This document shows, piece by piece, positions 1 through 10,980 of a DNA stretch of 64,000 nt. How positions within the stretch are numbered: position 1 is the stretch's first letter; each line of letters begins with the position of its first letter. The notes beneath the pieces were generated by a model. It did no database searches. It worked only from the letters and a program-made list of their open reading frames with translations, and was not told where the DNA came from. The translations under genes and the position numbers were made by a program. The DNA lies in assembly GCA_039000515.1 (NCBI GenBank), contig JBCFYV010011172.1:75757250-75821249 (forward strand). Direction: 5' to 3'. This DNA comes from Timema cristinae (Eukaryota > Arthropoda > Insecta > Phasmatodea > Timematidae).

Positions 1-450
1 CAAAAGCAATGTCGACCACATGGTCGATGCAAGTAGGACCATGTAATGAAGAGTCAATTGGTCAACAAAAAGTAGACAAATATATGGAATTCTAGGTGGG
101 TCAAGTATCCGACCCACTGGTCGGACTAGCTCTTGCATAGTAGGGCAAAGTGATCTACATACGAATGGTTGACCAATTTGGGTGCATAAAACTAATTGAC
201 AATAAACTGGTCGACATGTGTGGATAAAATGATCGACAGACAAGTAATCTACACGAAGGAGTACTTATACCAAGTTGTTGACAAGAGAAGTACCATGTCA
301 TGAACAGTCAACTGATCGACAAAATATTAACAAACATTTGATTGACTAGGTAACTAGTGGCCGTCGACTCGTCGACAAATACCTACATAGAACAACAAAA
401 TTATAGTCAACTGGTCGACAAAAAACAACAACTGGCAGACAAACGTTGAG
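1..450. repeat. Degenerate tandem array with TGGTCGACAAA motif
   Basis: About ten imperfect copies of a short motif close to CAACTGGTCGACAAA recur every 30-60 bases, with CAATTGGTCAACAAA and CAACTGATCGACAAA among the variants. The spacing is irregular, so this is an old, decayed minisatellite rather than a fresh array. It runs off the left edge of the window. No open reading frame is associated with it. Confidence 0.55.
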
Positions 451-929
451 ATGGATCCAAATAATAGTGAACCACAAGTTAATGCATTGCGAATAAAGGA
501 CTCGTTTAGTCAAAAGTTAGGTGATTTATTTTTGTATCCAGGTGTTTTTTTCCCACTGTACATTTAGTTACATTCCTGTGAACGTCTGTCATCCGTCACT
601 AATAGCAATTTCAATTGATTAAAATAGTGCTCTTTACTTAACATTAAATAAACAGTATCCCTTCTGTTTAATGTACGAATAAAAACAATTAAATATTGAT
701 AAATCCACCAATCATATACATAATATACAGCGAAAATGTAAACTAATTATTGTAAAATAATAGCAGAAAAGGTATGTTCTCTAAGAAGAAAATTTAAGGC
801 ATTTATACCAATATTAAAGATATTATTTTTATTAAAGAATACACACATTTCTCTATTCATATCACTCACAAGTAGCCTAAGTAACGCTGTTATCTCCTGA
901 TTAAATATGACTTTATTTGGAAAGATTCT
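451..929. other. AT-rich spacer, no gene seen
   Basis: The only open frame here is a 61-codon minus-strand run with low-complexity Asn/Phe/Ile composition and no splice context. I see no gene and no repeat family that I can name. Confidence 0.4.
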
Positions 930-2420
930 CACCGGGATTTTTTTTAATTGAATGTATTTAGAAGCTATTTGGTGTTGTCACCTGGGATATTTTTGATAAT
1001 TATATGCATGCATAATCTATTAGTAGTGCTTCCCTCCCAGCAAATTTTTAAAACTGGATGTCTCTAGAAACCATTTGGAGTGGGCCTCACCTCAGTCCCC
1101 TCACTCACTAGGCACATCTTTGAAAATTGATTGTCTTTAGAAGTTATTTGCAGTTTTATTAAAGTCTCTTAGCTTCATATTCGAGAATATCAGAAGGTGT
1201 GAGCTACATCTAGAAGGGGTTAATTTATTCCAAGAGGGACACTCACCCCTCTCTACACTCCTCTTGCCGTTTTCCCTGTCCCTAATTTGAAGTGGTCCTT
1301 TTACACATTTTTGAAATTATACTCTCTTAATAGATATTTAGAGTAGCCCCCCTCCAAATTATCTTGAAATTTCGATGTTGCTAGAACTTATTTTGAGTAG
1401 CGTCCTTTGAAATTTTTTTTAAAGTTTGGATGCCTCCAGAAGTTATTTTTAATAGTCTTTAACCAGTTTACTTTTTTAAACTTCGAGCTCTTGAAAGCTA
1501 TTTGAAGGAGTTTTCCTCCAGAAATGTTTAAAACTTAGATGCCTCTAGAAACTATTTGAAGTGGTCTTCTCTGGAAAATTTTTGATGATTGAATGAATAT
1601 AGAAGTTATTTTGAGGTTAATGCAATATCTTTCTATTTCATATTCGATAATACCAAAAGATTTAAAATATATTTAGGGGTGGGTGGGATTTATTCCAGCT
1701 GGGATTATTTCCAGGGGAACGATGCCCCTCTTGCCCCCGCTCCCTTGGTTCTACCACCACAGAGTGCAGTACTATACAAATTTCTTAGATGAGTCCATGC
1801 AATAAAAAAATAACAAAAATGCTGACCATCTCTTGTTGGGAGACTTTACCACGATCCACCATAGACAGGACCTCTCCCTCCCCACTAAAAATGAGGATAC
1901 ATCCATGATATTACTCTACATTCTCAACGTACATTTTTTAAAGGTCTGGATCAAAAGGCCCTTATTGTACGTGTGACGTATGCTCAGCTACAAGTAGATA
2001 TTAGGCAAGATAAACAGTAGTATGCATAGGCCTATACATTTACAAAAGGTGCTTCACCCAGTGGCGGTGGAACTTTATTTGTGTAGGGGTGTAAACGAAT
2101 TTTTTTTTAAAAGGAACTGTCCCCCAAGTGAAAGGAGATCCGGGGACTCAACAGCATACATTTTGTGAAAATTTAATACCCTTAGAATCCATTTTGAAAG
2201 GTCCTTATCCAGAAATATTTTGAAAATTAGACTCCTTTCCAAGATATTTGGAGTGATCCTCCCCTAGACAATTTTTGAGATTTGGTTATCCCTAGAAGCT
2301 AATTATAGTTTTCCTTGAATATAATTTTTTTAAATTTAATTTTTCCCGAATATGTTTAAAGTGGTTTTCCCATACCCAAAAAACTAATTATAGTGGTCCT
2401 CGCCTTTAAATTCTCAAATG
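930..2420. repeat. Diverged tandem repeat, about 75-bp unit
   Basis: A phrase like TTGAAAATTGGATGCC, TCTAGAAGCTATTTGGAGT, GGTCCTCCCC recurs at least a dozen times at uneven 60-90 base spacing (for example near 960, 1050, 1120, 1320, 1390, 1430, 1490, 1530, 1590, 2170, 2220 and 2280). Two interruptions (about 1640-1800 and 1800-2150) do not follow the pattern. The copies differ widely from one another, so the array is old. Short frames in it, such as 1589-1792, are by-products of the repeat. Confidence 0.6.
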
Positions 2421-2759
2421 ATGGCAAAATTCAAGAACATTTCCCGGATTTTTCCCAAATTTTCTGGTGAGTGGCCAACCTGATAATATTACTTGCAGTA
2501 TATCCCTCACAATTAACTACAAATAACACTTATATCACCTCCTGACAAAATATAACTTTAGCTCTATCCCTCACAATTAATTACAAGTACCACTGTTATA
2601 TCACGTCCTAACAAAATATTAATCTGTGTATATTTCTCACAATTAATTACAAGTAATACTGTTAAATCACTTATTGACAAACTATTATTTGATATAAGCT
2701 AATATATCTATTGCCAGCAGCAGAGTGTTGTTTTAATCTCAAACAAGTTCAAGTAACCT

Positions 2760-3375
2760 ATTTAGAGTCAAATTGTCAAAGCAATTTTTTAAATATTCCA
2801 AGTTTTTTAAAAAGCAATCATCATTAAAATACCCACAACCGACATTTTATTCAAAAACAAGTAAACTTAGACAATGTTATTTGTCATGTCAGACATTGCG
2901 AAGATACCAATTTGGAGCCAAATCAAATCTCTTTTTAAAATATTTCAAGTTTTTGAAAAATCACTCATCACTCTTCAACAAATTTTTGACCAAAAACCAA
3001 ATAGCCTACACTGTGTTATTTGTGAGGTCAATTTACTCTTTAGGTATGCATTTTAATCAGAATCTTTAGACCTATTTTAAAAAAAAATTTACTAAGAAAT
3101 CACTCATTTGTAAACTATCCTTATTTTGAAGGATAGGGTCAAAATAAAATAAACGTGTTGAGATATTGCCCTATAACTTATAGATATCAAGTTTGAAAAA
3201 AATTAATCAAACCGTATCCGATACGTGGCCAGGGACAGGGGCAGAATTGTGAAAACTAGTTTTTTGAGTTCGAGTTTATAAAAAAAAAAGTAAAAATTGA
3301 TCAATATCTTGAAATCAATTTTTTTTCAGGATTACAATATACTTTATCTTGATATGAGAAAGTAAAAAGGTAGTT
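2760..3375 (+). mobile_element. R1 dispersed element, copy 1, with terminal hairpin
   Basis: This copy has the R1 layout: about 130-base internal units containing AAATCACTCATC and TAAACTA-C-CTTA phrases, then a conserved right part with a GTATCCG-TACGTGGCCAGG segment. It ends in a hairpin, ACTTTATC (3341-3348) pairing with GAGAAAGT (3356-3363), followed by AAAAAGG. Other copies lie at 15160-15625, 46545-46890 and 59830-61150. No coding capacity is visible, so it is non-autonomous. Helitron-like ancestry is possible, but no CTRR end follows the hairpin. Confidence 0.55.
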
Positions 3376-3409
3376 TACCTTGGTATGTGTTTGGACACTA
3401 CTGAGCAAC

Positions 3410-3562
3410 TAGAAAACTGCTCATTAAGGACTGTCTGTCAATTTATGTGTAGCTAACATTGTATCCCCTCTCTCTAACACCAACACTGCTTATTGAGGAC
3501 TGTCTGGTTTATTAGCAATGTATGCGTAGCTAACATTGTATCACCACTCTCTAACACCAACA
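3410..3562. repeat. Two tandem 72-bp units
   Basis: The block AACTGCTCATTAAGGACTGT ... GTAGCTAACATTGTATC ... CTCTCTAACACCAACACT occurs twice in direct order (about 3414-3487 and 3488-3562) with few differences, so the duplication is relatively young. Confidence 0.7.
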
Positions 3563-3814
3563 CTTGATTGGTGAGGAAGTAGACTCAATACTTCCTAGTT
3601 TATAAAATAAACATTTTAATATGACAAAGTTTATACTATGCTTCGTAACCTTGGATACAAACACTTGAACTAAGACGCTTTAGCTTTTACTCTTTGAAAC
3701 ACATTTATAGCATGTCAGTATTTTTTTAAATACACTACTAATCTAGACACCTACTACATAATGCTTGTTCCATTCTATCTTGGTCCATCAAATTTACCCT
3801 TTCTTTAAATCAGT

Positions 3815-4030
3815 GGCGTGCCTAGACATTTCCATCAGGGAGGCCACTGGGATTTTACCAAGTTCCCTCTCATATCATCGTTTGAATTTTTTGTTTTGGA
3901 ACTCAGATGTCTCTAAAAGCTATTTGGAGTTGCCCACCCCAAGATAAAAAAAAATGGATGCCTCTCTAATTTATTTGGAGCTATCCTTACATTATTTTAA
4001 TTAGATGCTTCTAGAATCTATAGGTTAACT
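3815..4030. repeat. Further copies of the 75-bp degenerate unit
   Basis: Three weak copies of the GATGTCTCTAAAAGCTATTT-type unit follow each other, matching the array at 930-2420 and lying about 1.4 kb from it. The 60-codon frame at 3765-3947 crosses this repeat and is not a gene. Confidence 0.5.
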
Positions 4031-4463
4031 TTAGAGTTCAATGCGTTCTTCTACCACCAAATAGTTACTTTTTACAATGGTGTGTGCGTGTGTGTGCTCT
4101 CTCCTCATTGAAAACAATATTTGGAGCAACATTGAGGGGTTGCCATGGTCTATCTGGCTCCCTTGTATACACGCCTATGTAAGTCATAATTTATATCTGA
4201 CATGTACCTTCTTCAACATGTAGGCCTACTTGTACAGTTCCAATACTAGCTTGCATAGTTTTAGATTAAAAGAAGCTAGTGATTTTTTTACTTTATTCCC
4301 TTTGTTAGCCTATATTTGTGCTACTTAAAAAAAAAGGAATGAATACCAACACTCTAGCTGCAAAATTAATTTGAATAAAAAACTAATAAAAATAAAAAAA
4401 AATTTAAACGCAAAAACAAGGCTTCTAGACAAAAACCTCTATCTTTTATTATTAAAATTCCAT

Positions 4464-4705
4464 CCCACTTTCGTGGTAGAATGGTCTAAAATGTCACTTT
4501 CACCAGAGACTTACCTGCCGATAATGAAGATATTGCGGTTTGAATCCTGGTTGGGTGTATTCGAGGTAGTTTTTCCTAAATGGTTTCTCACTTTTCTTCA
4601 AAGCAAATGTGGGTATATTTCCTCTAAATTATGTTTATTCAACCCTACTACGCTAATGTAATTAGTTCATGTGAGTACAGCCCAAACGGTTAGGTACTAT
4701 TTAGG
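4464..4705 (+). mobile_element. S1 tRNA-derived SINE, old full-length copy
   Basis: It has an A-box-like TGGTAGAATGGTCTAAAATG, a B-box GGTTTGAATCC, the S1 body (TTTTTCCTAAATGGTTTCTC, GCAAATGTGGGT) and a decayed tail CAGCCCAAACGG. The 96-codon frame at 4371-4661 is the translated SINE, not a gene. Confidence 0.7.
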
Positions 4706-5404
4706 TATAAGAAAATAATCAACGACTATCATTAGTCATTACTAACATTTCAAATATTGTCTTGTTCTTTGTATTTTTCTCGGCTCATTGAGAGGATATC
4801 CAGTACTTCCATAATTTCTTTAAATTGTGAGTAGCCGGTTACAATTGAAACAGTACTCTAATCAACAGCGTCATTGAATTATGTATGTGTGCGGGTTGTT
4901 TTGAGGTAATGCATTGCTTACCACCACAATTATCCCAAAAATAAACCAGGGTAAATTCAAGACCATACATTATTTTCCTTTTACAGTTCATAGTGACCTA
5001 ACGTACATGATTTGGAGTGTCCACCTAATTTAATGATCTGTTTAGAAAAAGGCATTCCGTCAATAATTCGGTGACCCATAGTGGGAGAATCCTGTTCCTT
5101 TTCAATGCTTTCTATGACAAGTGGTGGTAAGGTTCTTCTCATTACTATATTCGTATTTTGAAAGAGTGTTTTCACTAACTAGTGAAGGATGCTCAACATT
5201 TGGTAGTAAATTCTCCAATTCGTCATCTTCATCAAAAATATATGTGTTTGCCTGCATATCTTTGGAATTGGAGGTTCCTGCAGTTGGTGTAAAGTCTTCC
5301 CTTTCTCGGACGCGAGTCCCAAAACCATTAAATAATTTATAATTTACATAGTTATTTATTTCTTACAGAACGTCTTACCATCCGTCTAAGCTATTTGCAA
5401 TTAG
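4706..5404. other. Spacer without recognised gene
   Basis: Two small frames (4981-5175 minus, 5121-5342 plus) overlap on opposite strands. Neither has family resemblance or convincing splice sites. I see nothing else here. Confidence 0.35.
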
Positions 5405-5590
5405 TTATTATAATAGGGTAAGAGTGAGTAAATTAGAATAGAGAGGAAATGTACCGCGTTTGTGTGGAGGAATAGTGGGAAACTGTTACTTAAAAACTGT
5501 AGTAGATTACACCAAGCCCGGAATTCAAACCTTGACCTACCGCTCACTAACAGACCAGAAAAACGTGTAGTTTACTCTACATGCATACTG
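5405..5590 (-). mobile_element. S1 SINE, minus strand, lacking its tail
   Basis: Reverse-oriented S1 body (GTGTGGAGGAATAGTGGGAA on the plus strand) with the complement of the B-box region at GGAATTCAAACCTTGACC. The conserved 3' tail is missing or decayed. Confidence 0.6.
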
Positions 5591-6097
5591 ATTAGGATTT
5601 ATAATTATTAAGCCATAACTTATAAATTATATAATAATATAATTAACACCTTATATTTTGTGTATATCTGATGACTATTTTAAACTTTAGGTAGCCAACA
5701 TACTCGATTACAAAAACTAGCCATCGTTTTCGTTTGGAACCAATTTAACGCGGCCACATTTCATGTACAAGACCGTACACTTTTTTTTAAATTTATTTAT
5801 TAACATTAATATATTTGGCACATTTTTGGCATATTCGCAGAATTTTTTTAGAAAATAAACAAATAAAATACGCCTAAATATACTTTAAACAAACAGAAAA
5901 TACAAATATTAGTTGTAATATTTTCAAACTACAGTTACCTTTTAAGTGATTCAAATTTGTTTCCAGTGAATTATGATTCTTCTCTCTGGATTCTCCATCT
6001 CTTCTTTAAATCTCTGGATCGTTTTCTTCTTTAGCATACTTTACTTGGAAATGAACGAGGCTTAGACATTTTGTACACAGTAAAATTCACGTAAAAT

Positions 6098-6175
6098 TTG
6101 ATTAATATCAAGGCTATAGTCGGGGGGGGGGGAGGGGGGTCCTCAACTCCCGACTATATCCTTGATATTAATCAA
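6098..6175. repeat. 27-bp inverted repeat around a G-rich loop
   Basis: The left arm 6098-6124 (TTGATTAATATCAAGGCTAT then AGTCGGG) is the reverse complement of 6149-6175 with one mismatch. The loop holds a run of about ten G, an A and six more G. The arrangement could form a cruciform with a G-rich loop. A GGCCTTGATTAATATA phrase recurs near 6656, so the hairpin may be one end of a small element that also contains the 84-bp tandem repeat. Confidence 0.75.
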
Positions 6176-6270
6176 CCCCCTCCCCCGCAATTTTATGAGC
6201 AATATATATAGCCTTATTTATGATCTAAACAATATCAAAATTAAGGTACAAGTACAAATTAGGGGGCTGT

Positions 6271-6605
6271 GCTACCATAAAAAATACCTGAGAGCTTCTA
6301 TAGGTGTTTAATATTTAGAATTTTTTTGTAGCCTTCGGTAGTTATGCTGTTATGTTGCCATAAAAAATACTTCAGAGAGCTTCTAGAGGTGTTTAATATC
6401 TAGAATGTTGTCTAGCCTATAGCAGTTATGGTGTTATGTTGCCATAAAAAATACTTCAGGGAGCTTCTAGAGGTGTTTAATATCTAGAATGTTGTCTAGC
6501 CTATAGCAGCTATGGTGTTATGTTGCCATAAAAAATACTTCAGAGAGCTTCTAGAGGTGTTTAATATTTAGAATTTGTCCTAGCCTCCGTCAATTGGGGG
6601 ATGAG
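6271..6605. repeat. Four tandem 84-bp units
   Basis: Units start at 6271, 6354, 6438 and 6522 (spacings 83, 84, 84). Each contains TGCCATAAAAAATACTTCAG, GAGCTTCTAGAGGTGTTTAA and TAGCCTATAGCAGTTATG. The inner two are nearly identical and the outer two more diverged, as expected from unequal exchange. A C-run follows at about 6617-6631. Confidence 0.85.
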
Positions 6606-7580
6606 GCCACACCTCACCCCCCCCCCCTCCCCTTTCCCGAAATTATTGGCTGTTTACGGCCTTGATTAATATAATTATATTTATGTCAGTTGTTAAATGG
6701 TAGCCTACGCTCAAACTAAAATATAAAACTAAACAATGTCAAATAATACTGGTAACAATAGACTGTACAGCTTTCACACATCATATATCTAACAGGCAAG
6801 AACAGTAGTCTAAGATATCAGAATATTACTACTCTTATGGTTTTGTAGCTAAATACTTTTCTCAGCTGGTTTTGAAAAGTTTGCTAATGAGCTTCTTCCC
6901 CCTCATCACCCCTCACTTGGCCGCCGCTGTCAATCAAAACACACTACCTGTGTTTGGTTCTCAACGGTACGGCCCGGTTTAGCTGTATTTATTTATGTGA
7001 AGATCACGTAATTTCAGGCAATTTCCTCTCCAGTTTTGAAAATATGGTAGTAACGATTGTATGAAATACGTCAAATGAACCAGTATTTATTGCTAAATAA
7101 GGAGAGTTAAATTTAATTTCAAAATAAAAAGTAGATTTCTATTAGGAAATTTGTTTGTACAAAATGAGAAAGTCGGCCGCCGATTCAATTTCATTATTTA
7201 ATAAATAAAAATTAATATTTTGGAAGATATGGTACAAACCATGCATAAAATATATTCACCATATAGTGCAATATTATTCGTACATACATAAAAAAAAAGT
7301 AAGGCTTTTACTTTTCTTACTTAATACTTGGAGAAGAATTAGTATTACGTTAAATTAAACATTAAAACTATTTAAACAAAAATACATGACCATTTTGCTC
7401 TATTATTACTTATTTTAATATTTTTATTTTATTAAAAAGGCTCACAATCATAAAAATAAGGAAATAGAAAAAAATATTATCACTCTTGCACAGCTTTAAG
7501 CTATGTCAGCCTGTGAACTGTGTGTGTGATGACTGATGAGAAATAGCCTAGTAGTTTTTATCTTAATTAATTGTTATCAG

Positions 7581-9646
7581 GGCAACAGGAGAATAAAGGT
7601 GTGGATGACCTGTGTCTGGGATGTCTGTGTGAAGCCATGTCGGACTGTAACAGGACTTTCAGCTGTGCTGGTGATGACTGTGGTCTGTTCATGATCACCA
7701 GACCCTACTGGGAGGACGCTGGCCGTCATGTCATTGCTCAAGACAACAGTTCGTCTCCTGGAGGTGAGAACTAATTTTTAAGTGGCACCTTCTGATCGAA
7801 GGAAAATATATATTCACAATGTAATATTTCTGATGAGAATTGCTGCTCCGAAGCTTCAAAACCATTCAAACAATTATCCATTATCTTATAGGTTTATATT
7901 CAGGACCTATTAAAATGTACTTAATTTGTAGAATATATCTATGTTTCTAACTATATATTCTAATATTATAACTGTGACATTTTGCGTGAAAAATCGTAGA
8001 AAATATTATTATTTTGTCTTTTCATTATTTTATTTTAAATTATAAAACAAAGCTTGAAAGGTTTTAATCTTATAGGTAATGTACATGTTGATTGATACCT
8101 TTAACCATTATTTTAACGTAAACCATATTCTGAAATAACATACCACTTCTTAAATAACGGAGGATTTCTGGACGTCTGAAAAGGTTTAACAATCTGCTAA
8201 GCAGCCCCTTTTAGGTATCCTTATAGCCGTAGTCTGTCGTTTCCAAAATATCCTCAAACAAATCTTGATCAAAATAAATATATATTATTAATCAGTAAAG
8301 ATTTAGTTAAAATAAATTTTAGATAAAAAAAAGAACATGATTGAAGGAGAATTTTTATTTTTGTGGTTTACCAGTTTAAAATGAAAATAAAGTCTTCAAG
8401 TTAATTTAAAAAGATATAACATTTGAACATTTTCAAGTGATAATCGAAATATCTTTGCCATAACTTTATTTTATTTATAGTAAAATTGATTGTTGGCTAA
8501 TGTTTTTTATTTATTTAAATAAATTTATTTTAAAAGATTACAACAGTAACAAAATCTTTGTTATTGTTTTGTTGCATATTTTATATTATTTTGCAATAAG
8601 TTCTGGTATATTTTAAATGTACAATAACATAATATTTGGCTCAGTTGGTAGATCAGTTAACTTCTAAATTAAAGATAACAAAATGAATTCCTTTACAAAA
8701 AAAAAATATTTTTAGTATACCATTTGTTTATTTTTTATACTACGCGATAAAATATTAACTATTACAAATTACAAAAAAAGGGGAGAACAGATTGTTTAAA
8801 GCTACAAACATTTTTAAATTATAAAGAAAAAACCCTGTTTTTTATCAACCTTGTTCTAGTTTGGATTTTTGTGAAGTTCTACTAGACAATTGGAAAATGT
8901 AACTAACCTATGAGAGTTAAAATATTAAATACTACTACTAATACTAATAAAAATGTTTGTTTATAGCATTCCAGAGATGCGTGGTGGATCCCTTCTGTGC
9001 AGCGGCAACTGTCGAGGGCTATATGAAGACATATTCTAAGGTAGTTATAGTTAATATAATAAGAAACACTAAACAAAACCAAGAAAACACTATCTTCTAA
9101 AACCTAACGATTTAAAGATTTAATTTTACGTTAGAAAATATATTATCTAAAGAATATCTCTGGACAACTTAGCTTTGCGCAATTTGAGCGAGGGTTTGGA
9201 AACGTGTGGGCTGGTTGTATCGACAGGAATGTCTCGTAGGTTGTTACCAGGGCATGCAAGTCTTTATGAGGCTGTACTGGTAAACTGTCCACTCCCCCTC
9301 ACTATCTATTTGACAAACCATACACAAAATAATATAATTAATTAATTTATGATTATTGGCTTTAAATATCAAATTTTATACTTATGGGAGGAAATGGTTT
9401 ACTACTGGTAGATCAAACCCGGCTTGCCTTGGCAACAGCCCGCGAGTCATTCCTACATTTCCCGGATGTTTAAACCTCCATTTCCAGGACTGTAACGGGA
9501 ATGGAGCCGTAGATTGTGAGGATTTCTTTGCTCTTCACTTCCTTGGAGCCGGCTGTGAAGGGGACATCAACCAGGCAAGTCCTGAAGGACTCGACAAGTT
9601 GCGGGTGTGTCAGGAAGAAGTGGCCAAGATCAAGTCGGGAAACTAG
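7581..9646 (+). CDS. i-type (invertebrate) lysozyme, exons 2-4
   Basis: Secreted antimicrobial-type protein of the destabilase/i-type lysozyme family. Three exons can be read: 7581-7763 (acceptor TTATCAG, donor GTGAGA), 8967-9040 (acceptor TTTATAG, donor GTAGTT) and 9488-9646 (acceptor TTTCCAG, stop TAG). Their phases agree (1, then 1, then 0). Family marks are CLGCLCEAMSDCN, CGLFMITRPYW, AFQRCVVDPFCAA, GYMKTYSKDCNGNGAVDC and a Cys-rich C-terminus. Exon 7581 begins in phase 1, so a signal-peptide exon must lie upstream; I could not find it. Aligned to clam i-type lysozyme, the catalytic Glu falls on Met (EAMSDC) and the loop holding the catalytic Asp is shortened. This loss is known for insect members, so peptidoglycan cleavage is unlikely. 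Introns 2 and 3 carry no SINE. The family call is firm; the function of a catalytically dead member is open. Confidence 0.88.
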
Positions 9647-9896
9647 GGCCTGCCTCCTTACAGAAACTGAAAGAGATCAAGTCAGGCTTCTATACGCTCT
9701 ACAGAGGGACTAGGCTCTTAGTGTGGCAGGCCCAACTTGGACTAAAATGTCTTTATTTTTCAGATTTCTAGACCTAGGCCTGGTATTATTTGGTTTGTGT
9801 TGATACCCCATAACAAATATCCACATTTTTTGCTATTTACATTTAAAAAATTCTATTATATTTTCTTTGTTTTTAAAACATTTAAAACTGACTTTT

Positions 9897-9936
9897 AATA
9901 AATGTTGCTATCCGATGTATCTACTGATAAAATAAA
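9897..9936 (+). terminator. Candidate polyadenylation signals of the lysozyme gene
   Basis: Two AATAAA hexamers (9897-9902 and 9931-9936) lie about 250 and 285 bases after the lysozyme stop codon, in AT-rich sequence. This is a normal 3' UTR distance. Confidence 0.5.
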
Positions 9937-10615
9937 TTTGCTAGTGATTTTCACAGATCTTTTTTGTCAAATGATTGTTTGTCTTAAATTCAGACTCCTA
10001 CTCCTATATTAGGATTTTTTTACTGCCATAAATAATGGTTTCATCAATGTAATAACAAAAAAAATATAATGTTATATTTTCCTCTTGTTTTAAAGCATTA
10101 TGGTTATTTATAATATAGAACAATAAGAGCCAGTGACACGCCAGGGAGGGGGAGGGTTGTTGGGTCTTGTGACACTCATCTCTAAGAGAGCTAAAAGTTT
10201 AACAATATCTTAAAACATATTAAGTACAACTATAAAGCCCTGAGCATGTGTTGAATTCATAGTCGACAATTGTGTAGAGCAGACACGACTTGATGTTCAA
10301 AAGTTATAACGTTGTACATTTTTAAAGTTACCCTAAATTTCATAATGGGAAAACAGCGCATAAATAATAACTTAAGGCTATGCTACAAATCAAATATGAA
10401 TATAATTTATTTACTAAAAACAGTTGTTTGGCTTAAATATGAAACATCAATTATCAGTTTCCATTATATTTCACTCACAATTTCGCTAGTATCTTTATTT
10501 GTATTTATAGAATGCCTGAAAACATATTTACAATAATTGATTTAGAGAATTTTTTTTAAAAATAAAATGTATAAAAAAATTATTTTTTATTTTACATTAA
10601 CTATGGGTTAAAAAC

Positions 10616-10790
10616 AGAGGTGAGTACAATCCCGGCTGGATGTACTGACAGTAGCTTATCCAAAATGGTTTCTCACTATCATTCCATTCAAGTACAAGTA
10701 CATTTCTTTTCAAATTAAATCTTTCTCAACCCTAATATATTAGTGTAAATAAATGCACATTGTCAAAATGAGTGGTAAGACGTGAAGCAA
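10616..10790 (+). mobile_element. S1 SINE, 5'-truncated and decayed
   Basis: It starts within the B-box region (CAATCCCGGCTGGATGTACT), runs through the AAATGGTTTCTCACT body, and ends near GTGGTAAGACGTG, a mutated form of the shared tail. It lies between the lysozyme and the TULIP-like gene. Confidence 0.55.
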
Positions 10791-10980
10791 AAAAAAAAAA
10801 AGATCTTATCACACAACTTTTTCAAAAAAAATTATCAAATTACTTGATGTGTATCACTATTTTTAAAACACTATGCATTTGTTTATGTGTAGTTTTGTAG
10901 AATAATATCTATGCCCTAATTCAGTTAAATTTAGAGTTTTAGGAGATCTAAACATAAGTGTCAATATGTTTGTCCTTGGA

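Noticed and set aside
2773..3069. 98-codon frame with FFKYSKFFKK composition
   Set aside because: It lies in the internal repeats of an R1 element and shows only A/T-driven residues.
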